Below, one piece after another: positions 25,263 to 32,993 of a DNA stretch of 64,000 nt. Numbering within the stretch: position 1 is the stretch's first letter; every line of letters begins with the position of its first letter. This stretch comes from Gemmatimonadota bacterium (GTDB taxonomy: Bacteria; Gemmatimonadota; Gemmatimonadetes; Longimicrobiales; Gaopeijiaceae). The notes beneath the pieces are model-generated. The model saw nothing but the letters and a program-made list of their open reading frames with translations, searched no databases and was not told the DNA's origin. Location: positions 746,001-810,000 of the forward strand of contig JAWKQO010000001.1 in the NCBI GenBank assembly GCA_041390105.1, written 5' to 3'. Made by a program: the position numbers and the translations under genes.

Positions 25263-25943
25263 CTAGGCGACGGGCGCCGCCTCGGGGTCGGGGCGGGCAT
25301 AGATGGCGACCTGCCAGAGCCCCCGTCGGGCGTGATGGACCCGAGCCAGGCCCCGACTCCGAACGGACTCGTCCACGACCGAGTCCGGATGGACGAAGAC
25401 GCGGAACGGATTGCGGGTGGCGCGTAGATAGAGATTGACGAAGCCCAATGCCAGGCGCACCCACCACCGGTCGAGGGGCCAGACCAGGCCGAGCCTACGG
25501 CGGGTCCGAGCCGCCGAGGCACTGAGCAATCGCTCGGGGTCGGGGTAGCAGCACACCACACGATCCAGGCTCACCAGATCGAAGTCCCCGAGCTCCCCGG
25601 CGAGATCCACGAAGTCGCCGCGGCGGTACTCCACGCGGTCGCCCACCCCCGCCTCCAGGGCCGCGTCTTGCGCCACCTGGACGTACCCCGCACTGGCGTC
25701 CACGCTGGTGGCCTCGGCCAACCCCCGCTCGAACAGCGCCAGCTGGACGGCTCCCACGCCACCGCCGATGTCCAGCAGGGTGCGCCCCGGAACTCCGATC
25801 CCCGCGAGCCCCTCGACCAGCTCCCGGCTGGTGGGCCTGAGGCCCCGCTTCCGGAAGCGACGAAGCTCGGCGGCCGCGACCCGCCGGCCGAACACACGGC
25901 CGGCCCCCTGACAATGCGCACAGGTCACCGTTGTGCTCCCCAT
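25263..25943 (-). CDS. Class I SAM-dependent methyltransferase with N-terminal CxxC
   Basis: This is a 226-residue methyltransferase. The SAM-binding glycine motif TLLDIGGGVGAVQLALFERG lies near residue 45, with acidic ribose ligands in TSVDASAGY and the later GDFDLVSLDRVVCCYPD. Before it stands CAHCQGAGRVF, half of a zinc-ribbon-like pair. Relatives are often labelled as magnesium-protoporphyrin methyltransferases, but no chlorophyll genes are seen here. Start at ATG 25943 or GTG 25967; neither has a strong ribosome site. It diverges from the sdh operon. Confidence 0.8.
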   Translation of the reverse strand: MGSTTVTCAHCQGAGRVFGRRVAAAELRRFRKRGLRPTSRELVEGLAGIGVPGRTLLDIGGGVGAVQLALFERGLAEATSVDASAGYVQVAQDAALEAGVGDRVEYRRGDFVDLAGELGDFDLVSLDRVVCCYPDPERLLSASAARTRRRLGLVWPLDRWWVRLALGFVNLYLRATRNPFRVFVHPDSVVDESVRSRGLARVHHARRGLWQVAIYARPDPEAAPVA

Positions 25944-26023
25944 GAGGGCCGCTGGCCGCTCCCCCACGGCCGGCCTATCTTCGGCCCCGTCTCGTCCGCC
26001 GCAACGGAAGTCAGGGAGAGGGA

Positions 26024-26827
26024 ATGCCCCACGCTGTCACGCAACTTCAACCTCGCCGGGGGTTCGCCCAGACATCGCGCACCGATCCGTGGTGGGTGAC
26101 GCCCCTCGCGGTGTTCCTCGGGCTCTCCGCCTTCGGTGCCTACGCGACCTGGGCCGCCTTCCAGAACGCCAACTATACGTACGGAAACTACCTCTCTCCG
26201 TTCTACTCGCCAGAGATCTGGGGGAGCAGCCCTCACGCGCTTCTGGGACCCAAGCCGGCTTGGTGGCCTGGGTTTCTCCCGTTTTCGCCGGCCCTCATCA
26301 TCCTGATCTTCCCGTTGGGCTTCCGCCTCACCTGCTATTACTACCGGGGCGCCTACTACAAGGCCTTCTGGGCGGACCCTCCGTCGTGCGCGGTCGGGGA
26401 GCCGCGCAAGAGCTACCTGGGTGAGCGGCATTTCCCACTCATCCTGCAGAACATTCACCGCTACTTCCTCTACTTCGCGCTGCTCTTCCTGCTCTTCCTG
26501 GCACACGATGCCTGGATGGCGATGTGGTTCGAAGCTCCAAGTGGCGGGAGCCAGTTCGGCATCGGCGTGGGCACGTTGGTCCTTACGCTCAATGTCGTCT
26601 TCCTGGGATCCTACACCCTGGGCTGCCACTCCCTCCGCCATCTGGTGGGAGGCCGCCTCAACCGCTTCTCCGACCGCCCGGCCCAGTTCCAGGCCTGGCG
26701 GTGCGTCACCTGCCTCAACGCCCGGCACATGCGGTTCGCGTGGCTCAGCCTCGTCTGGGTTGGCTTCAGCGACCTCTACGTGCGGCTGTGCGCGATGGGG
26801 ATCTGGACGGACTGGAGGCTGTTCTGA
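26024..26827 (+). CDS. sdhC: Succinate dehydrogenase membrane anchor, mycobacterial Sdh1 type
   Basis: This 267-residue protein has five hydrophobic segments (about 26-46, 85-105, 146-165, 178-200 and 238-258) and is followed directly by the flavoprotein and iron-sulfur genes. Its length, single-chain form and position fit the anchor of mycobacterial Sdh1 (Rv0249c type) and not the usual paired SdhC/SdhD. Possible metal or heme ligands include H145, H161, C201-H202, H206, C227, C230 and H235. The mycobacterial relative has been reported to hold a membrane-embedded Rieske-type cluster; whether this set does the same is inference. The stop overlaps the next ATG. Confidence 0.82.
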   Translation: MPHAVTQLQPRRGFAQTSRTDPWWVTPLAVFLGLSAFGAYATWAAFQNANYTYGNYLSPFYSPEIWGSSPHALLGPKPAWWPGFLPFSPALIILIFPLGFRLTCYYYRGAYYKAFWADPPSCAVGEPRKSYLGERHFPLILQNIHRYFLYFALLFLLFLAHDAWMAMWFEAPSGGSQFGIGVGTLVLTLNVVFLGSYTLGCHSLRHLVGGRLNRFSDRPAQFQAWRCVTCLNARHMRFAWLSLVWVGFSDLYVRLCAMGIWTDWRLF

Positions 26828-28638
26828 TGGGCGTGGAACGTCATCAATACGATGTCCTGGTCATCGGGGCGGGAGGCGCCGGACTCCGTGCCGCCATCGC
26901 CGCTTCCGCCACGGGCGCACGCGTCGGGGTGGTTTCCAAATCGCTGCTGGGCAAGGCGCACACGGTGATGGCCGAGGGCGGCATGGCTGCAGCCATGGCC
27001 AACGTCGACGAGCGCGACAGCTGGCGCGTCCACTTCGCCGACACCATGCGCGGTGGTCAGTACATCAACAACTGGCGTATGGCACAACTCCACGCCCAGG
27101 AAGCGCCCGACCGCGTCCGTGAGCTGGAAGCCTGGGGCGCGCTCTTCGACCGCACTGCCGACGGTCGCATCCTGCAGAGGAACTTCGGAGGCCACGCCTA
27201 CCCGCGACTCGCGCACGTGGGGGATCGCACGGGCCTGGAGATGATTCGCACGCTCCAGGACCACGGGATCCACCAGGGCATCTCCTTCCACATGGAGTGC
27301 ACCGTCACCCGCCTGATCAAGGATGGCAGCCGGGTGGCGGGCGCGTTCGGCTACGATCGGGAACTGGGCCGTTTCCGCGTCTTCCAGGCCAACGCCGTGG
27401 TGATGGCCACCGGAGGCATCGGTCGAGCCTTCAAGATCACGTCGAACTCCTGGGAGTATACCGGAGACGGACATACGCTGGCCTACGACGCCGGAGCCGA
27501 GCTGCAGGACATGGAGTTCGTGCAGTTCCACCCCACCGGCATGGTGTGGCCGCCGAGCGTTCGCGGCATCCTGGTGACGGAGGGGGTTCGCGGCGAAGGC
27601 GGAGTGCTGAAGAACTCCGAAGGCCGTCGCTTCATGTTCGAGAACATTCCGGAGCTCTACCGCAACCAGGTGGCGGACAACGAGGAAGAGGGGTGGCGCT
27701 ATGTCCAGGGGGACCGCGACGCCCGTCGTCCGCCCGAGCTCCTGACCCGGGACCACGTCGCCCGCATGATCCTGCGGGAGGTGCGTGAGGGTCGCGGCAG
27801 CCCTCACGGGGGAGCGTTCCTGGACATCGCCTGGATCAAGGGCCAGGTGTCGGGAGGTGCCGAGCATATCCGCAAGAAGCTCCCCAGCATGTACCACCAG
27901 TTCAAGCAACTGGCCGACCTGGACATCACGGAAGAGCCCATGGAGGTGGGCCCCACCACCCACTACGTGATGGGCGGAATCCGCGTCGAGGGCGACACGC
28001 AGATGTCTACGGTCCCCGGCCTCTTCGCCGCCGGCGAGTGTGCTGCCGGCCTGCACGGGGCCAACCGTCTCGGCGGCAATTCTCTGTCCGACCTCTTGGT
28101 GTTCGGAGAGCGGGCCGGCCGCCACGCGGCTGACTTCGCCGCCGCGCAGGGGTCGGCGACGCTGGACGACCGCGCCGTACAATCGTGCGCCACGGCCGCC
28201 CTCGAGCCCTTCGAGCGGTCCGGTAACGGCACCGGGCCATATGAGATCCAGTACGCGCTGCAAGAGTTGATGCAGAACCAGGTCGGCATCATCCGCACGG
28301 CCGAGGAGCTGTCGTCCGCCGTCGACCAGATCGCCCAGCTCCGAGCCCGGGCCGAGCGGGTCGGCGTTCTCGGAAACCGGGAATACAACCCGGGTTGGCA
28401 CACGGCCCTCGACCTGCACAACCTCTTGACGGTCTCCGAGATGGTGGCCCGCGCCGCCCATGAGCGTACCGAGAGTCGCGGAGCTCACACGCGGGACGAC
28501 TACCCGAGCAAGGACAAGGCGTGGGGCAGTGTGAACCTGGTGCTGAAGCGCGGCGCCGATGGGCGGATGGAGATCGAGCGGCGTTCCATTCCAGCCCTGC
28601 CTGAAGACCTGAAGACCATCATCGAAGACATGGGCTGA
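26827..28638 (+). CDS. sdhA: Succinate dehydrogenase/fumarate reductase flavoprotein subunit
   Basis: This is the 603-residue FAD subunit. The dinucleotide fold begins at residue 9 (YDVLVIGAGGAGLRAAI), and HTVMAEGGMAAAM follows in the flavin-binding region. The catalytic elements are present: EFVQFHPTGMVWPP, TEGVRGEGGVLKNSEGRRF with the active-site arginine, and PTTHYVMGGIRVEGDTQMSTVPGLFAAGE. The C-terminal half shows MQNQVGIIRTAEEL and LGNREYNPGWHTALDL. It oxidises succinate (or reduces fumarate) at the cytoplasmic face and passes electrons to SdhB. Its ATG overlaps the anchor's stop. Confidence 0.95.
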   Translation: MGVERHQYDVLVIGAGGAGLRAAIAASATGARVGVVSKSLLGKAHTVMAEGGMAAAMANVDERDSWRVHFADTMRGGQYINNWRMAQLHAQEAPDRVRELEAWGALFDRTADGRILQRNFGGHAYPRLAHVGDRTGLEMIRTLQDHGIHQGISFHMECTVTRLIKDGSRVAGAFGYDRELGRFRVFQANAVVMATGGIGRAFKITSNSWEYTGDGHTLAYDAGAELQDMEFVQFHPTGMVWPPSVRGILVTEGVRGEGGVLKNSEGRRFMFENIPELYRNQVADNEEEGWRYVQGDRDARRPPELLTRDHVARMILREVREGRGSPHGGAFLDIAWIKGQVSGGAEHIRKKLPSMYHQFKQLADLDITEEPMEVGPTTHYVMGGIRVEGDTQMSTVPGLFAAGECAAGLHGANRLGGNSLSDLLVFGERAGRHAADFAAAQGSATLDDRAVQSCATAALEPFERSGNGTGPYEIQYALQELMQNQVGIIRTAEELSSAVDQIAQLRARAERVGVLGNREYNPGWHTALDLHNLLTVSEMVARAAHERTESRGAHTRDDYPSKDKAWGSVNLVLKRGADGRMEIERRSIPALPEDLKTIIEDMG

Positions 28639-28680
28639 TCGGCGCAGCGCCGACCACGCAATCCAACCGGCGGAGTGAGG

Positions 28681-29430
28681 ATGCCGAGAGCGACGTTCAA
28701 GATCTGGCGCGGTGACGCGACCGGTGGCGACTTCCAGACGTTCGAGACCGAGTATGATCGGGGGATGGTGGTCCTGGATGTGGTGCACAAGATCCAGGCC
28801 GAGCAAGCCAACGACCTCGCGGTACGCTGGAACTGCAAAGCCGGAAAGTGCGGCTCCTGCTCGGCGGAGGTGAACGGCATGCCCAAGCTCATGTGCATGA
28901 CGCGCATGAACAGCCTCCCTGCCGAGAACCCGATCACCATCGAGCCGATGCGGTCTTTTCCCGTCATGCGGGACCTGGTCACCGACGTGTCGTGGAACTA
29001 TGCCGCCAAAAGGAGCATCAAGCCGTTCAAGCCTCGGACTCCGGACGCGCCCGACGGAACCTGGCGCATGCAGCAGCGCGACGTGGAGCGAGCCCAGGAG
29101 TTCCGCAAGTGCATCGAGTGCTTCCTTTGCCAGGATGTTTGCCACGTTCTCCGCGATCACCACCTCCATGAGAAGTTCATCGGCCCGCGCTTCTTCGTGC
29201 ACGTGGGCCAGCTGGAGATGCATCCGCTGGACGTGGAGGACCGACGGGAGGACCTGCGTCAGGCTCACGGAATCGGCTACTGCAACATCACCAAGTGTTG
29301 CACGAAGGTGTGCCCGGAGCACATCACCATTACGGACAACGCGATCATCCCGCTCAAGGAACGTGTCGTCGACGACGCCTATGACCCGGTGCGAAGGGTC
29401 CTGCGCGTGCTCACCGGAAGAAAGGGATGA
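28681..29430 (+). CDS. sdhB: Succinate dehydrogenase iron-sulfur subunit
   Basis: This 249-residue subunit holds three clusters. The [2Fe-2S] ligands lie in NCKAGKCGSCSAEVNGMPKLMC, here one plant-ferredoxin-like group; the [4Fe-4S] ligands in CIECFLCQDVCHVL; and the [3Fe-4S] ligands in CNITKCCTKVCPEHI. It carries electrons from the flavin to the membrane quinone site. The ATG at 28681 is behind GGAG-TGAGG; a GTG two codons earlier is possible. The TGA overlaps the start of the TPR-like gene. Confidence 0.94.
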   Translation: MPRATFKIWRGDATGGDFQTFETEYDRGMVVLDVVHKIQAEQANDLAVRWNCKAGKCGSCSAEVNGMPKLMCMTRMNSLPAENPITIEPMRSFPVMRDLVTDVSWNYAAKRSIKPFKPRTPDAPDGTWRMQQRDVERAQEFRKCIECFLCQDVCHVLRDHHLHEKFIGPRFFVHVGQLEMHPLDVEDRREDLRQAHGIGYCNITKCCTKVCPEHITITDNAIIPLKERVVDDAYDPVRRVLRVLTGRKG

Positions 29431-29987
29431 TGAGCATCGGTCCCCAGCTCGGGACCAACGGTTCTCACGTCGTCCCAGGAGGTCCCGTGTTCGATCTGAA
29501 GCCCCTCTCCAATGACGGTGTCGAAGCGGCCTTGAAGAAGGCGGTGCGGTACCGCCTGCTGAACGAGCCGTTCCTGGCAGAGAGCATCTGTCGGGACATC
29601 CTGGCGGTGGCTCCCGATCACCAGGAGGCGCTGATCACGCTGATCCTCTCGATCACCGATCAGTTCTCGATCGCGGGAGGCAGCACGCTGTCGGATGCCC
29701 GCGTCCTCCTGCAGCACCTGACCAGCGAGTACGATCGGGAGTACTACGCCGGCATCGTCTGCGAGCGGAAGGGCAAGGCCTACCTCCACCGGCTGACCGC
29801 GGGCACGGGGCCCGTCGCCTACGACTGGCTGCGGCAGGCCATGGAGCACTACGAGCAGGCGGAGAAGACCCGCCCACAGGGAAACGACGACGCCCTGCTC
29901 CGCTGGAACACCTGCGCCCGTCTCATCCAGAAGCATCCGCACGTGCGGCCTGGCGAACACTCGCACGTGCCCCATCTGCTCGAGTAG
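29427..29987 (+). CDS. TPR-like helical protein coupled to sdhB
   Basis: This is a 186-residue cytoplasmic protein of mostly alpha-helical, tetratricopeptide-like pattern (for example LLNEPFLAESICRDILAVAPDHQEALITLILS, then LRQAMEHYEQAEKTRP). There is no signal or membrane segment. Its start (two ATGs in series, at 29427 and 29430) overlaps the sdhB stop, which implies translational coupling with complex II. A role in assembling or regulating Sdh is possible but rests on position alone. Confidence 0.72.
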   Translation: MMSIGPQLGTNGSHVVPGGPVFDLKPLSNDGVEAALKKAVRYRLLNEPFLAESICRDILAVAPDHQEALITLILSITDQFSIAGGSTLSDARVLLQHLTSEYDREYYAGIVCERKGKAYLHRLTAGTGPVAYDWLRQAMEHYEQAEKTRPQGNDDALLRWNTCARLIQKHPHVRPGEHSHVPHLLE

Positions 29988-30065
29988 GTGGAGGCGTAGA
30001 GCGCGGGAGCGACCGCTCACGGCGGGGCACCAACCATCGCGGGCTGCCGAAGGGGCGCCGCTCCG

Positions 30066-30717
30066 CTAATCGCGCTCCACGTGCAGATGCAGGATCTTCC
30101 CTGAAGGCGTGTGACGCGGGCGTTCGTGCACCACATCCAGGACACCGGCCCCTCGCCACTGCAGTTCCATCAGGCGCTCCCCCCCGCTGCCGCCGCCCAT
30201 CGCGTCCAGGAACGCCTCCCGAACGGCTTCCAGGTCGATGGGGTCCACGGCGGGGCTCACCCGGAGGGACACTCGCGGCCGACCCCCATCGTCGCCGACG
30301 CGCTCCACGAGCTGAGCTTTCGGAAAGCCCGTGCACGACCGCGTTCGGGTTGAGGAGCTCACCGGGGTCGATGGTGAAGGTCTCGCTGCCCCGTACGGTG
30401 GCGACCCGCCCCTTGAACTCGTTTCCCGTGAGGTAGACTCCGTTGGCCAGGAAGGTGGAAAGGGCCCCCTCGACGCCTTCGCGCTGAATGAGCGCTTCGG
30501 CGTCGCCGTACTCGCATCCGCACGCTCCGAGCAGGCGGGCGTACGGGGACTTGGGAGTCCTGACATAGAATTCGCGAAGCAGGCTGAGAAGGCTCTGGCT
30601 ACGCGTGGAGAGTCGTCCCTGCAGACGGGAGCGAGCCTCCTGCACGGACAGAGGACGTCTCAGGAAGCGGGGGAGTCCGCCCAGAAACCGGATGCCCACG
30701 CGTACGTCGTCCCACAT
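30066..30717 (-). pseudogene. LuxE/PaaK-like acyl ligase remnant, internal deletion and frameshift
   Basis: Two pieces of one family lie in different frames. From ATG 30717 to about 30330 the frame gives the N-terminal region of a LuxE/phenylacetate-CoA-ligase-like adenylate-forming protein (FYVRTPKSPYARLLGACGC, then VYLTGNEFKGRVATVRGS). From about 30340 to the stop at 30066 another frame gives the C-terminal end (QLVERVGDDGGRPRVSLRVSP, then HTPSGKILHLHVE). Together they make roughly 217 residues where relatives have about 430-500, so the ATP-binding centre is missing. A sequencing error could explain the frame change but not the missing middle. Function is lost. Confidence 0.75.
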
Positions 30718-30722
30718 TGAGG

Positions 30723-31481
30723 CTAGAGCCACTCCTGGAACAGGATCATGGCGAACAGCGTCAGCGAGACCACCAAGCCCACCGACGCCCGGCGCCCCTC
30801 CTCGTACGCTTCCGGGAGCAGCTCGTAGAGCACCATGAGGACCATGGCACCGCCTGCGAAGCCCATGGCGTAGGGCAAGGAGGGGTGGAACGCCTCTACG
30901 AACAGGAACGCGGGTACCGCCATGAGTGGCTGCGGCAGGGATGAGAAGATGCTCCACCAGGCGCAGGCCAACACACTCTGACCCTGCGGCCGCAGCACCG
31001 CCGAGATCGCCAGCCCCTCCGGGATGTTGTGCACGGCGATCGCGATCGTGATCAGCGTCGCCAGCGCCGCCCCACCCGCGAAGGACGCTCCCACCGCAAC
31101 TCCCTCCGAGAAGGAGTGGACGGTCATCACCGCCACGATCAGGAGCATGCGACGCGCCCCCAGACCCTTGACGCGACCGAACTCGACGTCGTGGCCCTCC
31201 AGGACGCGCGAGAGCACCAGCACGAACAAAACACCCAGGTTCGCACCCGCCACCGCCTGCACCGGACCGTACCGCGACCCCTCCACGAGCAGGCCGAAGC
31301 TCGCACCCAACATGAGGCCCGCCGCCACCGCATTCGAATAGGCGACGGCGCGCTCCGAAACCGTCTTCAGGAAGAGGAAGGGCAGCGCGCCCAGGCCTGT
31401 GGCCAGCGCCGTGACCAGGGCAAGCAGGAAGACCGTCAGAACCGGGTGTACCTCGGCCCACGCCAGCCAGGCGGCGCTCAT
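30723..31481 (-). CDS. ZIP-family metal transporter (canonical motifs)
   Basis: This 252-residue protein has eight predicted membrane helices. The metal-path residues of ZIP transporters are all kept: H122 and E126 in VHSFSEGVAVG and H151, N152 and E155 in AVHNIPEGLAIS. It should bring zinc or a similar divalent metal into the cytoplasm, though some bacterial relatives export. The ATG at 31481 gives MSAAWLAWAEVHP. The second ZIP-like gene begins upstream, with a 28-base gap, and the two are one operon. Confidence 0.88.
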   Translation of the reverse strand: MSAAWLAWAEVHPVLTVFLLALVTALATGLGALPFLFLKTVSERAVAYSNAVAAGLMLGASFGLLVEGSRYGPVQAVAGANLGVLFVLVLSRVLEGHDVEFGRVKGLGARRMLLIVAVMTVHSFSEGVAVGASFAGGAALATLITIAIAVHNIPEGLAISAVLRPQGQSVLACAWWSIFSSLPQPLMAVPAFLFVEAFHPSLPYAMGFAGGAMVLMVLYELLPEAYEEGRRASVGLVVSLTLFAMILFQEWL

Positions 31482-31509
31482 GGCCGCACCCTGCGAGCGG
31501 ACCGTTGCC

Positions 31510-32247
31510 TCACGCCCCGAGCCCCAGCAGGAGAATGGCCACCCCGATGGCGGCGCTGGTGAGCAACGCGATGCTGGTGGGGCCGGCCTCCCGGTACGCC
31601 TCGGGCAGCAGCTCCACCAGTACAAGGTGCACGAGTGCACCGACGGCGAAGCCCGCCACCCAGGGCAAGACCGCAGGCGTGCTGGTCAACACGGCCATGG
31701 TTGCCACGGCCAGGAGCACCTGGGCGCCGTTGGACAACACCGCCAACGTGGAGGCGAGTCCGATCGGCACGCCACGGGAGCGGAGCACGGCCAACAACAG
31801 CACAGCCTCCGCGATGTTGTGCACGGCCAGCACGCCGATCAGGATCAGGCCCAGCTCCAGGTCGAGTGCCGCCGCCGCCCCGATGGCCACACCTTCCCAC
31901 GCGGAGTGCAGGGCCTGCACCATGAAGACCTGATACCCGTAGATCGGATCGGGCTCGTGCTGGCGATTCAGCTCCAGCTCCGCGGTTCCCGACCAGCGAT
32001 GGGTGCCGTGCACCAGGGCCACGCCCAGGAACGCGCCCGCCACCGCCGGCCAGACCGCCTGAGCGAACGTGGCCAGTATCAGCGCATACGCTGCGCCGAA
32101 CATCAGCCCCGCAGCCAACGCATTGGACCAACCCAGCCAGCGCGGGGCCACGTCCGACCGACCCAGGAACGCGAGGCCGGCAATGCCTGCCACGCCGGCG
32201 GCCACGGCGCTCCACACCAGCACCGAGAGAATCGGCGTGGAGAGCAT
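31510..32247 (-). CDS. ZIP-family-like transporter with degenerate metal motif
   Basis: This is a 245-residue paralogue of the neighbouring ZIP gene, with about eight helices. H114 and E118 are kept in LHSAWEGVAIG, and H143, N144 and E147 in AVHNIAEAVL, but the canonical HNxPEG has become HNIAEA, without the helix-breaking proline and the glycine. The cytoplasmic loop 75-105 is rich in histidine and acid residues (HGTHRW, RQHEPD). It could be an altered-specificity transporter or a partner subunit of the canonical ZIP. Its ATG overlaps the stop of the two-helix protein gene (TGATG). Confidence 0.8.
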   Translation of the reverse strand: MLSTPILSVLVWSAVAAGVAGIAGLAFLGRSDVAPRWLGWSNALAAGLMFGAAYALILATFAQAVWPAVAGAFLGVALVHGTHRWSGTAELELNRQHEPDPIYGYQVFMVQALHSAWEGVAIGAAAALDLELGLILIGVLAVHNIAEAVLLLAVLRSRGVPIGLASTLAVLSNGAQVLLAVATMAVLTSTPAVLPWVAGFAVGALVHLVLVELLPEAYREAGPTSIALLTSAAIGVAILLLGLGA

Positions 32248-32993
32248 CAGACCTGCGGGGAGCCCTGGGGCCCCCAGTTCGATTCGAGGATCACCAGCTT
32301 CTGCCAGATCTTCCCGGAGAGTCCAGTGGTGAGCCCCTCGACCTCGTTCACGGCGGTCAACACCACATCGTCCTGGAGGGTCTGGATGTACAGTGCGGCC
32401 ACCTTTCCCGTCAGGGAAAGCATCTCCGAGCAGTAGTCCAGGTAGCGGGCCAGGTCGGCCGGAGCCAGGGTGCGCTTGGGGGAAGAGGGTGTGTCGACCA
32501 CCACCATACGCCGACGCGCAGGGTCCTTGGTCAACTGGTGCATGTCCACGATGTGGGCCAGGGAGCGGAGCTCATGGAGTGCCAGCAGAACCCGCCTCCG
32601 TTTCATCCGGCGTTCCAGCGTGCTCAGGAAGAAGATCCCGAGGCCGATCAGGACCATGTCGTTGATGCCCGCTTCCAGGGTCTGGACGAACTCGCTCCAG
32701 GTGAGTGGCTCCGACGGTGCGGACAATCCGTAGATGGTGACGACCAGACCCGCCACGACCACGGCGATGAGCATACCGCTGAGCGTGCGCAGCCAATAGT
32801 GCGGACGGCTGGCCCATTCGGTGGCCCGGCGCGCTTTCTCCGCCAGCGTCTCCAGGGTGGCGCACACCTCGGCCAGGCCGGCGCCAGGGAAGCGTTCGTC
32901 GATCCGTTGTCGCAAGGTGCGGATCGTGCGGACGATGTGCTCTACGTCGAGCGCACGATACCGCTCGTCCACGACCGTCGAGAAAGGGCTCAA
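32247..32993 (-). CDS. Two-helix membrane protein of unknown function
   Basis: This is a 248-residue protein. An N-terminal helical region (IVRTIRTLRQRIDERFPGAG...LETLAEKARRAT, residues 20-58) is followed by two hydrophobic segments (about 69-90 and 113-125) separated by a short periplasmic loop, and then a cytoplasmic domain with VVDTPSSPKRTLAPADLARYLDYC. I do not recognise the family. The start is TTG at 32993, overlapping the TGA of the aminoacylase gene; GTG at 32972 is an alternative. It is cotranscribed with the two ZIP genes. Confidence 0.7.
   Translation of the reverse strand: MSPFSTVVDERYRALDVEHIVRTIRTLRQRIDERFPGAGLAEVCATLETLAEKARRATEWASRPHYWLRTLSGMLIAVVVAGLVVTIYGLSAPSEPLTWSEFVQTLEAGINDMVLIGLGIFFLSTLERRMKRRRVLLALHELRSLAHIVDMHQLTKDPARRRMVVVDTPSSPKRTLAPADLARYLDYCSEMLSLTGKVAALYIQTLQDDVVLTAVNEVEGLTTGLSGKIWQKLVILESNWGPQGSPQV

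Noticed and set aside
26776..29322. 848-codon open frame on the minus strand opposite sdhA and sdhB
   Set aside because: It is an antisense shadow caused by high GC; the plus-strand genes carry all family motifs.
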